Origin: Acidilobus sp. 7A
Lineage (GTDB): Archaea; Thermoproteota; Thermoprotei_A; Sulfolobales; Acidilobaceae
Length of the DNA: 64,000 bases
Direction of reading: 5' to 3'
NCBI RefSeq assembly: GCF_003431325.1
Contig: NZ_CP010515.1
Location: forward strand, 496,001-560,000
Position 1 is the first letter of the stretch, and each line of letters opens with the position of its first letter. The translations under genes and the position numbers were made by a program. Positions 1 through 9,404 of the stretch are shown piece after piece. The notes under the pieces were generated by a model, which saw only the letters and a program-made list of their open reading frames with translations, had not been told where the DNA came from and ran no database searches.

Positions 1-1529
1 TTCTCAACATTGAACGTGAGAGGCTTGCTGGCGCTCATCTGAACCATGAAGAACCTTATGGCGCCGACGCCTATGCCCATAGCGATGGACTCCACCTCGT
101 CCTTTGACATCGAGGAGTTCCTCTCCGCGACCTCCTTCGTGGCCCTGGCAGTTAGGTCTGAGAGAAGCGAGTCAAGGGTGACGTACTCGCCCCTTCTGCC
201 GTGCATGCTTCCAGTAGTTAGCCTCACGATCTCGTAATCATAGTGAATCATGTTAAGCGCCTCCTTCCGGTGGCCCAGGCCTAACAGGGCTACCCTGAGC
301 TGAAGCTGCGGGAGCCTCTGGTCGGCGCCTATCACATTTATCACCCTGTCGGCCTGGGTCTGGGAGAACTTGTAGACGCTGTACGCGAGGTCCCTTGTAG
401 TGTACAAAGTGGTGCCGTCGCTCCTGAGCAGAATTAACGGCGGAAGGGCGAAGCCCTTCGGTAACTCTATTAGCTTTGACGCCTCCTTGTCATGGCTTAA
501 GATCTCTGAGACTATCCTTGGTATGTCAATGGCGTCAGCGTCCTTATGCCTGGTGTAGAACGCGCTGGCCCTTGCCTCATCCAAAATTTTACTCACAAGG
601 CCGTCCCACACCAGGTCGCTCTCCCAGTCCCAGGAGTCAAAGCTGACGCCTAGGAGTGTGAGGCTCTGCTTAAACCCCTCGAGGACAGCGAGGACCATCG
701 ACCTGACTAAGCTCCTCTCTGGCTCAAGCCCCTTCTCATACCTGTTATTTAGTTCCGCCACTTCCTTTTCGGGGTCCTCTAGGGATAGTATGGCATTGAA
801 GAGGGCGTCGAAGAAGTTCCCAGGATCCTGAGACTTAAGTCTCATCAACGTGGCTCCAAGCTTCTCAGCCTCCTCTAAGTTACCGGACTTCTTAGCGCTT
901 AACATATCTATGGTTGTGCTGGTGACAGCGTAGATCCAGCCTACCAGGGCGTCCGGCTTCAATGATAGCCTCCGCGACTCCTCCATGACGTTTATCTTCA
1001 GGAGCTTAACGCCCAGGGCGGCTATTGCAACCTGTCTGCCCATGTCGTCAATGTAGAACCTTGTTATAACCCTGTGCCCTCTCAACCTTAGGAGCCTGGC
1101 CAAGGAGTCACCTATGCAGGCGTTCCTGACATGGCCTATGTGAAGCGGGTGTATGGGATTAGCGCTGGTGTGCTCTACGACGACGGTAAGCGGCTGCGGA
1201 GACCTCGGAACGCTCAGCCTACTGTCTTCCTTTAACCACGACTTTACGGCGGCGGCGAGTTCCTGGCACTTAAAGCTTATGTTAGTGAAGCCGTTGACGT
1301 TGTTTACAGAGACGTAACTTACAGAATAATCAGCTGCAAGTCTCTCAAAGAGGTCCTTAGCGACGCCCTCAGGGTTCTTCGAGTACCTTACAGCGGGGAA
1401 TGAGGCGTCGCCATACTCTTCCTTGATGGGCTCCATGAGTTCCCTGAAGGCCGTCTGCTCGTTCACACTGACTAGCTTCGAAAGTATTTGTGAGGCACCT
1501 ACAATAGCCTGTGTGACTGGGTCCAGCAA
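1..1529 (-). CDS. argS: Arginyl-tRNA synthetase (3' end outside window)
   Basis: Charges tRNA-Arg with arginine in the cytoplasm. The reading frame starts at a TTG (1529), just after an in-frame TGA, and runs off the left edge after about 509 residues. The N-terminal part matches the ArgRS Add1 domain. An exact HIGH motif lies at about residues 130-133 within a segment reading EHTSANPIHPLHIGH, and the KMSK-equivalent loop reads MHGRRGEYVTLD near 180-210 on the DNA. The missing part is the DALR anticodon-binding domain. It lies 34 nt downstream of the VWA gene on the same strand, so it may be the last gene of the run that begins at 8209. The TTG start is the least certain point; a GTG about 20 codons later is the alternative. 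Confidence 0.93.
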   Translation of the reverse strand, partial: MLDPVTQAIVGASQILSKLVSVNEQTAFRELMEPIKEEYGDASFPAVRYSKNPEGVAKDLFERLAADYSVSYVSVNNVNGFTNISFKCQELAAAVKSWLKEDSRLSVPRSPQPLTVVVEHTSANPIHPLHIGHVRNACIGDSLARLLRLRGHRVITRFYIDDMGRQVAIAALGVKLLKINVMEESRRLSLKPDALVGWIYAVTSTTIDMLSAKKSGNLEEAEKLGATLMRLKSQDPGNFFDALFNAILSLEDPEKEVAELNNRYEKGLEPERSLVRSMVLAVLEGFKQSLTLLGVSFDSWDWESDLVWDGLVSKILDEARASAFYTRHKDADAIDIPRIVSEILSHDKEASKLIELPKGFALPPLILLRSDGTTLYTTRDLAYSVYKFSQTQADRVINVIGADQRLPQLQLRVALLGLGHRKEALNMIHYDYEIVRLTTGSMHGRRGEYVTLDSLLSDLTARATKEVAERNSSMSKDEVESIAMGIGVGAIRFFMVQMSASKPLTFNVE

Positions 1530-1563
1530 CCCTCAGCCCAGCGTGAACTAGCTATACAAGGCC

Positions 1564-3126
1564 TTAAGCTTTCCTGATTATTCTTGAGATCTTAGTTGGC
1601 ATGACGCTGTCCTCCTCTATCACGTTAATGCGGGCCCCACAGGCACTGAGATCCGTCAGCTCTGCGACGTTAACTGTTGGCGGTGATATCACCGTCACTC
1701 TTGTGCCGCCCTTTATAAGCCTACAGGCAGTCTCTGAAGGTCTGGGCCCTGCTACCGTCTGCCTTAGGTCAGATACTACAACAACCCTTCTGCTGCCGCG
1801 CGCCTGCAAAAGAGCTCCCGAGAGGTTTGTGAAGCCTTCAAACCTGAGCGATACCAATAGCCTTATTAGCGCGCCCTCACTTAAAGGGCCCTTCAAGGCG
1901 TTTATCCTGTCGTTGAAGAGTATCAGCCTATCAATGGTCCTTGAGGCCATGGCCGCTGAGGCAAGTGCCATGGAGGAGTAGTGCCTCATGGAGCCACTTA
2001 CGTCAACTATGAGCGTCTTTTTCTTCAGTTTTTCATGCACCCTAAATACTAGGAAGTCGTTAGAAAGTCTCACGTACATCATGGTGGACTTACGCACATC
2101 AAGCTTTCCATGAGAGCCCTCAGCGTAGGTAAACCTTCTACCTCTCTGCCCAGGCCCCCTGCTCAGGGACCTTGAAAGCAGCCTCTGCAGCTCTCTTCTC
2201 AGGCGCTTGCTCCTGGAGTTCATATAAAGGTCTTGAACAATAGGTACCAGCGTTTGAAGGGGTAACTTAACTAGGTCTGTAAAGCTCCCCCTGCTAGCGC
2301 TTATTATGGCCTTGGACTCCGCTAGCAGGTCGGCAGCCCTCTTAGCGAGCTCAGGGTCATCCGCTCTGCCCAGCAGCTCCTCAGATCTCTTGGCCTCCTC
2401 CGCAGCCATAATCTCATAGTGGGAGTCGCCGTATTCAAAGTAGAGGGAGGCGTACCGCACCGCGGCTGAGGCCCTTGACAGAGCCTCGAGGGATGACCCC
2501 TTAAAGGCTCCCTTGGCCTCAACCCTCCACAGCAACCTGGGATCAACGCTTTTAGCTATCCTGACGGCGTCCTCGTAGGAGTTGGCCTTTGAAATTATCT
2601 TGCTTATGACCTCGGAGGCCTTGTCAGTCCTCATCAGCGCAGTGGCGCTCAGCCCTTCGCTAGTGCTCAGCTTAAGTGCCAGCGCAGGCCTCCTCTCAAG
2701 CATTCTAGCTGCAAGGCTCGGCTGCAGGGCCCCGCTTCTCCTCATTATACTAAAAATATACCTGAGCCTCTGCGGGCTAGCCCTTGAGATGGCGTCGTAG
2801 GGGAGGGTGCTCTGAGCAAGTGGTTCTGCTTTCAGGCCATTGTATGGAAGTGCCGGTCCACCTTCTAGGCCGCGATCCTTCAACGCGCGCGGCCCCTCGA
2901 TCAGCAGCAGGAGGGCTTTCCTGGTCTCTTCGTTCTTAGCAAGAGTCGACAAGGCTATGAGCTTTAAGTCGTCAGCGCTCAGGCCTCCATTCAGGTTTAA
3001 GTAAGCCTCTGCCAGCGTAGCTGCCGTCAGCTCCTCTGCTAGGCTGACGAACCTTCCAATGGATCTAAGCTCAAGCACCCATTTGTGCAGAGCCTCTAGA
3101 GCCTCTTCAAGCTTCATCTGCTTCAT
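1564..3126 (-). CDS. VWA-domain protein (CoxE-like partner of MoxR ATPase)
   Basis: 520-aa protein with a C-terminal von Willebrand factor A domain. The MIDAS metal site is intact: D-x-S-x-S at residues 375-379 (DVSGS), Thr433 in GFTNLSG and Asp453 in VVVSDLRQ. The first 370 residues are alpha-helical and Ala/Leu/Arg-rich with no family I recognise. No membrane segment or signal peptide is visible, so it is probably cytoplasmic. Its start codon overlaps the end of the MoxR gene by 4 nt (ATGA). Known MoxR-VWA pairs act together as a chaperone-like machine that inserts metals or remodels complexes; the client here is unknown. The fold and pairing are clear, the substrate is not. Confidence 0.85.
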   Translation of the reverse strand: MKQMKLEEALEALHKWVLELRSIGRFVSLAEELTAATLAEAYLNLNGGLSADDLKLIALSTLAKNEETRKALLLLIEGPRALKDRGLEGGPALPYNGLKAEPLAQSTLPYDAISRASPQRLRYIFSIMRRSGALQPSLAARMLERRPALALKLSTSEGLSATALMRTDKASEVISKIISKANSYEDAVRIAKSVDPRLLWRVEAKGAFKGSSLEALSRASAAVRYASLYFEYGDSHYEIMAAEEAKRSEELLGRADDPELAKRAADLLAESKAIISASRGSFTDLVKLPLQTLVPIVQDLYMNSRSKRLRRELQRLLSRSLSRGPGQRGRRFTYAEGSHGKLDVRKSTMMYVRLSNDFLVFRVHEKLKKKTLIVDVSGSMRHYSSMALASAAMASRTIDRLILFNDRINALKGPLSEGALIRLLVSLRFEGFTNLSGALLQARGSRRVVVVSDLRQTVAGPRPSETACRLIKGGTRVTVISPPTVNVAELTDLSACGARINVIEEDSVMPTKISRIIRKA

Positions 3127-4082
3127 CCTTCCCTTAGGCGCTCGTCTACTACCTTTCTTATGGCCTCCTCGTCAGCGGGATCCTTCACTAGGGCCGCCTG
3201 GGCCACTTCAAGTAAATGCCTCTCGGTAACCTGAGGGCTGCCCTCCGTCTTAGCCACTGCCTGGGCCAGGCCAACCCAGGCTATTGAGGCGTCGACACCT
3301 GGCTTGTGAGTTAGGCTACCGAGCCTTCTGAGCTCATTGACTATGTCAACAACCCTTCTTATCAGCGGGCTCTTCACGACAGGCTTATCGCTAAGCTTGA
3401 GTAGTATGATCCTCTGCTCCTCCTCAGGTGAAGGGTACGTGAACTCAACCCTCACGACCCTTCTGAGAAACGCGTCACTCAGCTCGCCCTGAGCCACATC
3501 ATCAGGGTTGCTCGTAAATATAAACTGGAACCCTAGGCCCCTGGCTCTGAACGTCCTCTTGAGCTCTGGAATCACTATCCTCCTCTTATCTATTATGTCT
3601 AGGAGCAGGTTCTGGAAGTTCTCACTGCTCCTCCTGATCTCATCGATGAGGGCTCCGGTGTCAAGTAACATGGCCGCGAGCAGAGGCCTCGGTATGAAGG
3701 AGTCCTCATTAAAGCCGTACTTCATTGCCATGAGGGGGTGAAAGTCGCCGACTACCTTATACTCATCATAGTCGGGAGAGGCCGGAAGCACAAATGGCGC
3801 CCTCCCGGCCCAGAGTCTGAGCAGGGCCTCACCTATCTCGGTCTTGCCGGTTCCCGGAGGTCCCTCAAAGAGGACAGGCCTGCCTATGATAAACGCGGCA
3901 AACGTGACCTTGACTATGCGTGGATCTACAACCAACCTGAACCTCTCCTCAAGGAGCCTGACGGCCTCGGATGGGCTCCTCACAGGTTCTTCTGGCTCTA
4001 ACACCTGTGAGTAGATCTCTCTGGCCTTAGCCTCTATCAAGTCTTCCCTGCTATCGCCCTGCATCTTCGCGCTTCTCTCCAT
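3123..4082 (-). CDS. MoxR-family AAA+ ATPase
   Basis: 319-aa AAA+ ATPase of the MoxR clade. Walker A GPPGTGKT is at residues 74-81, Walker B with ALIDEI at about 144-149, and a sensor-1 strand with FTSNPDD at about 209-215, followed by the arginine-finger segment FLRRVVRVEF. The helical lid is at the C-terminus. It likely hydrolyses ATP to remodel a partner through the adjacent VWA protein, with which it overlaps by 4 nt. The first ATG (4082) follows a 40-nt gap after the Cas4-like gene; Met7 is an alternative start. No accessory domain is fused. Confidence 0.9.
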   Translation of the reverse strand: MERSAKMQGDSREDLIEAKAREIYSQVLEPEEPVRSPSEAVRLLEERFRLVVDPRIVKVTFAAFIIGRPVLFEGPPGTGKTEIGEALLRLWAGRAPFVLPASPDYDEYKVVGDFHPLMAMKYGFNEDSFIPRPLLAAMLLDTGALIDEIRRSSENFQNLLLDIIDKRRIVIPELKRTFRARGLGFQFIFTSNPDDVAQGELSDAFLRRVVRVEFTYPSPEEEQRIILLKLSDKPVVKSPLIRRVVDIVNELRRLGSLTHKPGVDASIAWVGLAQAVAKTEGSPQVTERHLLEVAQAALVKDPADEEAIRKVVDERLREG

Positions 4083-4122
4083 TTATCTCTGACCTTAGCG
4101 CCTAAAGGGTTTGTTGGCCGGC

Positions 4123-4752
4123 CTAGCGTGATTCCCCAGGCTCCGCGAAGTCCAGGCCTATAAGCCACGAACCGGGCTCCTCCAGCTGTACGCCTGGTTC
4201 GTCAAGGGAGAAGCATTGGTCTCTGTAGGGGCAAGTAAGGCACCTCCGGCCCCTCTTAGCAGCAGGGAGTATACCATGCCTTTTAACTAAGATGTAGTCG
4301 TCAATGGCCCTTAAGGCCATCGAGGTTAGTCTGCTGTCCAACTTGAAGATCCTTGACGTCGTAGGGTACCTTATCTCTACGGTAATGTCACTAATGCCAA
4401 GGCTCCTGGCTACGACTATGCCATAGGTGGAGGCCTGTATGACGTCACTCACCCAGGCCCCTCTCCTAGGAGGCCTTGAGCTCTTCCTCTCTATTATGTA
4501 GGCGCTGCTGCCGCTCAGCTTGAGCGCGTCAGCCCTCCCAACGATGGTTACGTTCTCGTTCAGCTTAAGAGTCAAGTTCTTCTCACTTGCGAAGCCTGTC
4601 AGTCTGTCCCTGAGGTGAAATAGAGCATGAAAGAGGCTTCCGAGGGCCAGCCTTAGGGACTCAAGCAGCCCCCTTCTTCTCGGCATATAGAGTTCGAAGA
4701 ACGCAAGCCTTGGGCAGTAGCCAAAGGTATGTAGGTCGCTCGGCCTTATCAC
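4123..4752 (-). CDS. Solo Cas4-like 4Fe-4S exonuclease (PD-(D/E)XK)
   Basis: 209-aa RecB/Cas4-type nuclease. One cysteine lies near the N-terminus (YCPRL) and three near the C-terminus (CLTCPYRDQC), the four-cysteine arrangement that holds the 4Fe-4S cluster in Cas4. The nuclease core is visible in order: a His in SLFHALFH, Asp in GRADALK, the E-x-K pair in IERKSS, and the Q-x(3)-Y helix in IQASTYG. I place the start at GTG 4752, because it overlaps the ileS stop as GTGA and the protein then begins at the conserved IRPSDL segment; an ATG at 4812 would force a 64-nt overlap. No CRISPR array or other cas gene is in the window, so this is a stand-alone Cas4 homologue, more likely in DNA repair or element defence than in spacer acquisition. 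That role is inferred. Confidence 0.85.
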   Translation of the reverse strand: MIRPSDLHTFGYCPRLAFFELYMPRRRGLLESLRLALGSLFHALFHLRDRLTGFASEKNLTLKLNENVTIVGRADALKLSGSSAYIIERKSSRPPRRGAWVSDVIQASTYGIVVARSLGISDITVEIRYPTTSRIFKLDSRLTSMALRAIDDYILVKRHGILPAAKRGRRCLTCPYRDQCFSLDEPGVQLEEPGSWLIGLDFAEPGESR

Positions 4753-7700
4753 TGTTGGCCTGTCTTGACCTCCCTTATTGCTAGGCTCAGGCGTTTCTCG
4801 TCGACCTCCCACTCAGATGCCTTAACGTTATTTGGTGGAGCGTTGTAAAAGACAGCTATGGCCCTCGTCTCAGACTTTATGTAGTTCTCCATAGCCCTAG
4901 CGGCCTCTACGAGCTCCTCGTCGCCACTTATCCAGAGCTCTATATAGGCGTCCACCGACAGATTCGAAAGTTTTCTCATGTACTGTACCCTCCTCACAAT
5001 CTCCCTTGCTATGCCTTCAAGGACCTCCTCTTCGGACACGCGCTTGTCAAGTGCCACGGTGCCATAGGGGGTCTCATCTGCAAGCAGCCAGTCAGGGTAG
5101 CTCGCTATGATTTTCACGTGTCTCCTCTCGATCCTCACGCTCTGCCCATTTACCGTAATATTATAGAAGCCCTTGTTAAGTATCTCTGCGGCGGCGTTCT
5201 TATCATCCTTGAGGGCCTTTATTATCATAGGGGTTAACTTCTTGAACTCAGGCCCCACGACGCTGTACTCTGGCTCCAGCTCGTACACCCTAAGCTCGTT
5301 CATCAGCTCAGGACCAACTACCTTAACCTCCTTAACGTTGATGGCCTGTGATATGAGCCTCTGGAGCTCGCTGATGGCCTTCTTGACGTCCTCTGAAGAG
5401 GGTGACACGTAAAGCGTCCTGAGGGGCCGCCTCAGCTTGACCCCGCCCTTCATCCTTAAGGAGAGCGCGTACTCCGTTATCTCCCTGACGACTTTCATCT
5501 TAGCCTCAAGGCTATCGTCTATAAGCCCGGTGTCGGGCTCTGGCATGGCGTTCATGTGTACGCTCTCGGGGGCCTCGGGCTCCGCGGGCCTCACGAAGTT
5601 CTGGTATAGATACTCGCTTATGAAGGGCATTATAGGGGCCGCCATAAGTATCCATGTCCTGAGGGCCGTGTAGAGGGTGGCATAGGCCGCCCTCTTAGAT
5701 GGCGTATCCTTCTCCTCCCAGACCCTCCTCCTTATCAGCCTCAGGTACCACCTGCTTATGTCCTCAACTATGAAGTCCCTCATTATGCGTGCAGCCTCGT
5801 GAACCTCGAGCTTGTCGAAGTGCTCCCTGTACTCCTTTAGGTAACTGTTGAGGCGGGAGAGCAGCCACTTGTCCTCGACCTCGAGGTAGTCCTTAACAGA
5901 GTCCAGCGCGACCTCCTTTGGATCAAAGCCGTCAAGACTCATGTAGAGCGATGCGAAGGCGTAGACGTTCTTCATTATTGTGAAGTCCCTGGCTGTTAGG
6001 TCAACGTTATGCCAGGAGAACCTTAGATCCTCCCATGTGGTGTTGCGGAGCAAGTAGAGCCTCATTACGTCGCGCGGGTACTTCTTGAGTATGTCCTCGA
6101 CAGCCACATAGTTGCCCAGAGACTTGTGCATCTCCCTGCCGTGCTCGTCGAGTACAAAGCCGTGAACTAGGACCCTCCTATAGGGCACGCTTTCGAATCC
6201 TATGACGCCTGAGCGCAGCAGGCTGAAGAACCACCCCCTGAGCTGATCATGGCCCTCAAGCACAAGGTCAACTGGCATGAGGCGCTCGTAGTCCTCCCTC
6301 CTCCTTGGGTAACCAAGGCTTGCATAGAAGGCTATGCCGCTGTCAAACCAAACGTCAGCCACGTCAGGAACCCTCGTCATGACGCCGCCGCACTTAGGGC
6401 ACCTAAGCGTCACCCTGTCTATCCAGGGCCTGTGCAGGTGCTCGGGCCTCCGCCCGCCCAGCCTCTCAATATCGTCAACGCTGCCTACTACCTCCACATG
6501 GCCGCAGCTATTGCAGGTCCATATTGGTAAAGGTATGCCCCAGTACCTCTGCCTGCTTATGACCCAGTCCTCAATGTTGCTCACGAGCGAGCCTATCCGG
6601 CTCTTAGCCCACGAGGGCACCCACTCTACCCTCTCAAGCTCGCTGGCAAGCTTGTCCCTGAGCTTGCTTACCGCTATGAACCACTGTTCAGTAGTTCTCA
6701 TTACCAGTGGCGTCTTACACCTCCAGCAGACAGGGTACCTGTGAACCACCTTGCCAAGGTAGAATATAGCCCCCCTCTCCTTGAGGTCCTTAAGTATGGC
6801 TTCGTTGGCCTCGGTCCTAAAGTAGAGCCCCCTGTACTTGCCAGCATCCTCCGTTAACCTTCCCTGATTATCAACCACGCTGAGCGGAGGCACGCCAAGG
6901 CGCGACCCAACCTCAAAGTCTACGTCACCATGGCCTGGCGCTGAGTGGACGAGGCCTGTGCCCTCGGTCGCCGTGACGCCCTCAGGCGCCAGCACGACGC
7001 GATGATATGCCTTGAGAACCTGCTGGGCTGGAACAAGGTCCTCAAGCGGGTGGACGTACTCAAGGTCCTTAAGCTCAGAGCCCTTAAAGGTCCTGAGGAT
7101 CTTGTAATCAGTTATACCGGCCTCCTTCATTATAGCGTCAACTCTATCCTTTAGTATTATGTACCTTTCACCTTTGGCATCGACCTCGGCGTACTCCATG
7201 TCCGGGTGTGCCATGACAAACGCGTTGGCTGGGAGAGTCCAGGGGGTGGTGGTCCAGACTAGCAGGTAGAGGTTGTCGAAGCCTTTAACCTTAAACTTAA
7301 CGTAAACGGATGGATCCTCCAGCTCCCTATACTCAGACACCTCATAGTCAGCTAGCGTTGTCTCGCACCTTGGACACCAGTGAAGCACCCTCTTGCTCCT
7401 GTAGAGAAGGCCCTTCTCATAGGCCACCTTGATTAGGTGCCAGCCAGACTCTATGTAGTCATCAGAGTACGTCACGTAGGGGTTCTCCCAGTCCATGAAG
7501 ACCCCAAGTTGCTTGAAGTTTTCTGTCATGCTCTTGATATTTTCCTTTACGAGTTCAAGGCATGAGTTAACGAACCTCTCTATGCCTATGGAGGTCTCTA
7601 TGTCCTTCTTGTTCTTTATGTCAAACTTTCTCTCAACAAGTATCTCTATTGGGAGGCCGTGCGTATCATATCCTGGCTTATCCCACACATCGTAGCCTAG

Positions 7701-7940
7701 CATCCTGTAATATCTCAGCAACGCGTCCTTCAGTATCTTGTTCCACGCAGTGCCCAGGTGTATGCTGGGTGCGCTCGCGTATGGAGGGCCGTCAAGGAAG
7801 TACAGCTTGCCCCTGCTGCCCCTGAGCGATTTAAGCCTCTGGTATATGCCGTTCCTGTCCCAAAAGCTCATCACCCAGTCCTCTATTTCGCGTTGTGACC
7901 TTTCGTCAGAGGCAAGGGCGCCGCTGACCTTCATGTTCAC
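4749..7940 (-). CDS. ileS: Isoleucyl-tRNA synthetase
   Basis: 1063-aa class I synthetase that attaches isoleucine to tRNA-Ile. The HIGH motif appears as HLGT at residues 61-64, and the KMSKS loop as MHKSLGN near residue 605. The CP1 editing domain carries the Thr-rich TTTPWTLP segment, and Cys pairs (CPRC, CNSC, CPKC) are the usual zinc sites. The signature WFDSGIAFYASLGYP precedes the KMSKS region. The C-terminal helical anticodon domain and tail are complete, and the length is normal for archaeal IleRS. It overlaps the upstream 90-aa gene and the downstream Cas4-like gene by 4 nt each, so it is translationally coupled on both sides. Confidence 0.97.
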   Translation of the reverse strand: MNMKVSGALASDERSQREIEDWVMSFWDRNGIYQRLKSLRGSRGKLYFLDGPPYASAPSIHLGTAWNKILKDALLRYYRMLGYDVWDKPGYDTHGLPIEILVERKFDIKNKKDIETSIGIERFVNSCLELVKENIKSMTENFKQLGVFMDWENPYVTYSDDYIESGWHLIKVAYEKGLLYRSKRVLHWCPRCETTLADYEVSEYRELEDPSVYVKFKVKGFDNLYLLVWTTTPWTLPANAFVMAHPDMEYAEVDAKGERYIILKDRVDAIMKEAGITDYKILRTFKGSELKDLEYVHPLEDLVPAQQVLKAYHRVVLAPEGVTATEGTGLVHSAPGHGDVDFEVGSRLGVPPLSVVDNQGRLTEDAGKYRGLYFRTEANEAILKDLKERGAIFYLGKVVHRYPVCWRCKTPLVMRTTEQWFIAVSKLRDKLASELERVEWVPSWAKSRIGSLVSNIEDWVISRQRYWGIPLPIWTCNSCGHVEVVGSVDDIERLGGRRPEHLHRPWIDRVTLRCPKCGGVMTRVPDVADVWFDSGIAFYASLGYPRRREDYERLMPVDLVLEGHDQLRGWFFSLLRSGVIGFESVPYRRVLVHGFVLDEHGREMHKSLGNYVAVEDILKKYPRDVMRLYLLRNTTWEDLRFSWHNVDLTARDFTIMKNVYAFASLYMSLDGFDPKEVALDSVKDYLEVEDKWLLSRLNSYLKEYREHFDKLEVHEAARIMRDFIVEDISRWYLRLIRRRVWEEKDTPSKRAAYATLYTALRTWILMAAPIMPFISEYLYQNFVRPAEPEAPESVHMNAMPEPDTGLIDDSLEAKMKVVREITEYALSLRMKGGVKLRRPLRTLYVSPSSEDVKKAISELQRLISQAINVKEVKVVGPELMNELRVYELEPEYSVVGPEFKKLTPMIIKALKDDKNAAAEILNKGFYNITVNGQSVRIERRHVKIIASYPDWLLADETPYGTVALDKRVSEEEVLEGIAREIVRRVQYMRKLSNLSVDAYIELWISGDEELVEAARAMENYIKSETRAIAVFYNAPPNNVKASEWEVDEKRLSLAIREVKTGQQ

Positions 7941-8209
7941 ACCTCTGTGTTTATCCAGTCAACCTTGACGTACTGGGACTTAACTATGGAGGAGACAAGG
8001 TCTCTTATCTCCTTTTCTAGACCCCCCTTCTCAAGTGGCAACTCAAGGAACCTGAACTCAGGAAGCACCAGGGACTTTATGTCCTTTGGCTCAACGCCAT
8101 ACTTCTCCTTAAGAACTTTCTTCACCTCTTCGTGAGCTTTATCATCATAGGAAGCGTAGTAGATCCTGTAGAGCTTCTTATGAACCGCTAAGGCTTCTTC
8201 GCCGCTCAT
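7937..8209 (-). CDS. Conserved small hypothetical protein upstream of ileS
   Basis: 90-aa acidic/basic mixed protein that I do not recognise. The N-terminal half is predicted helical with many Lys, Glu and Tyr residues (YRIYYASYDDKAHEEV), and the C-terminal half alternates hydrophobic and charged residues. No metal-binding motif, membrane segment or known signature is visible. The ATG at 8209 follows a GGTG-type ribosome binding site, and a clear TATA box lies about 35 nt further upstream, so this is the first gene of the ileS run. The 4-nt overlap with ileS supports it being real. A role linked to translation is only a guess from position. Confidence 0.7.
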   Translation of the reverse strand: MSGEEALAVHKKLYRIYYASYDDKAHEEVKKVLKEKYGVEPKDIKSLVLPEFRFLELPLEKGGLEKEIRDLVSSIVKSQYVKVDWINTEV

Positions 8210-8238
8210 AGTAGCACCTAGCTTTAAACCGCATCAAA

Positions 8239-8252
8239 ATGTTTTTATAGGC
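8239..8252 (-). promoter_or_regulatory. TATA box for the 90-aa/ileS operon
   Basis: On the minus strand the sequence CCTATAAAAACATT lies about 30-43 nt before the ATG at 8209, matching an archaeal TATA box that would place transcription start near 8220. Inferred from sequence only. Confidence 0.5.
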
Positions 8253-8338
8253 TTTACTGTCACAGCGCGTTTCAACGTACCCTAGAGGCCCCCTTTGCGC
8301 TATAGTAAGGCCTTAACGCTTTAGCCGCTCATTAGCTG

Positions 8339-9400
8339 CTAGTCAAACGGCTTAGCTATGTAAATGTTATTGTCATTCTTTATGACCCTCGCCTTGAGCC
8401 TTGCACCTAATGAGACTCTAGCGCCAACTATAGAGAACACCCTGTAGCAGTCAGGGTCCACCCCGAGAACCTCGCCCTTCAACCAACCGTTGGCGACTAC
8501 CAACAGGTTAACAGTCTCACCCACTTTGAATGGCCTCTCAACCCTTGGCCTCCTCGTAAATCCAACTTCCTCCGCAGAGGGCGTCAGCCTGTAGCCAATT
8601 TCCAGCTCAACCTTCTTAAGATAGTTGTAAAACTCGCGCCAGGTCCACGGCCTCACCCGCGGTGGTCTACGGCCATACTTGTGCTCCTCATATTTCTGCG
8701 CGAGGACCCCGGTGGGCCACCCGCTCCTGACCCCCAGGCCGAGCTCTTTAGCAAGCCTTGCTATCTTAGCCAGCTCGCCCTCATTATAGCCAGGCACTAT
8801 AACGGGCGTCAGGATAACGTCAAGATTGGTCTCCTCCATGAGCTCCTTCACAACTTTTATTATCCTATCGACGTCATACCACTGGACGCCTGCCAGCCTC
8901 CTCGCAAGGTTGGAGTCAAGGGCATCTATGCTAAGGTTTATCCTATCCAGGCCCGCCTCGTAGAGCCTCTTGCCGAGCTCCACTGAAAGCGAGCCGCCAT
9001 GCGTCTCAATGGCAACTCTTCGTATGCCCTTCTTGCTCTTAAGCAGCCTGATGAGATCAAGAATCTTTGGATTTGTCAGGGGCTCCCCGACCCCGTCTAT
9101 AAGCGCCTCAACATCGCCGCCTTTGGCCTCCGCCACGCTTCCGGCCCACTCAGCCAGCCACTCAACGTCGCTTACTATGTACTCTGAGGCCCTGCGCCGT
9201 GAGCTGGGCCCAGCGTCAACGCTGCAGAATATGCAGTCGTGAAAGCAGAGCGTTGAAGGCCTTACCTGAATCACGTTAGAGCCTCTCTCTATGACTCCGA
9301 AGGCTATGTGTCCCATCATAGGGAAGCTTTTGAAAATTTTATAAGTGGTTCTCCCATAAACCCTAGGCCCCTCTACTATAGAATCTGCGCACCCAAACAT
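8339..9400 (-). CDS. Radical SAM protein with C-terminal TRAM-like domain
   Basis: 353-aa radical SAM enzyme. The cluster-binding motif is C-x3-C-x2-C at residues 52-59 (CFHDCIFC), followed by a GEPL segment near residue 106 that contacts S-adenosylmethionine, then a TIM-barrel body. The last 70 residues (from about RPRVERPFKVGETV) form a small beta-rich domain resembling the TRAM/OB RNA-binding tail seen on tRNA-modifying radical SAM proteins. Resembles the uncharacterised archaeal COG2100 group; exact substrate unknown. It lies 4 nt downstream of a TtuA-type tRNA thiolase, which points to RNA modification. That link is inference. Confidence 0.83.
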   Translation of the reverse strand: MFGCADSIVEGPRVYGRTTYKIFKSFPMMGHIAFGVIERGSNVIQVRPSTLCFHDCIFCSVDAGPSSRRRASEYIVSDVEWLAEWAGSVAEAKGGDVEALIDGVGEPLTNPKILDLIRLLKSKKGIRRVAIETHGGSLSVELGKRLYEAGLDRINLSIDALDSNLARRLAGVQWYDVDRIIKVVKELMEETNLDVILTPVIVPGYNEGELAKIARLAKELGLGVRSGWPTGVLAQKYEEHKYGRRPPRVRPWTWREFYNYLKKVELEIGYRLTPSAEEVGFTRRPRVERPFKVGETVNLLVVANGWLKGEVLGVDPDCYRVFSIVGARVSLGARLKARVIKNDNNIYIAKPFD

Positions 9401-9404
9401 GGGC

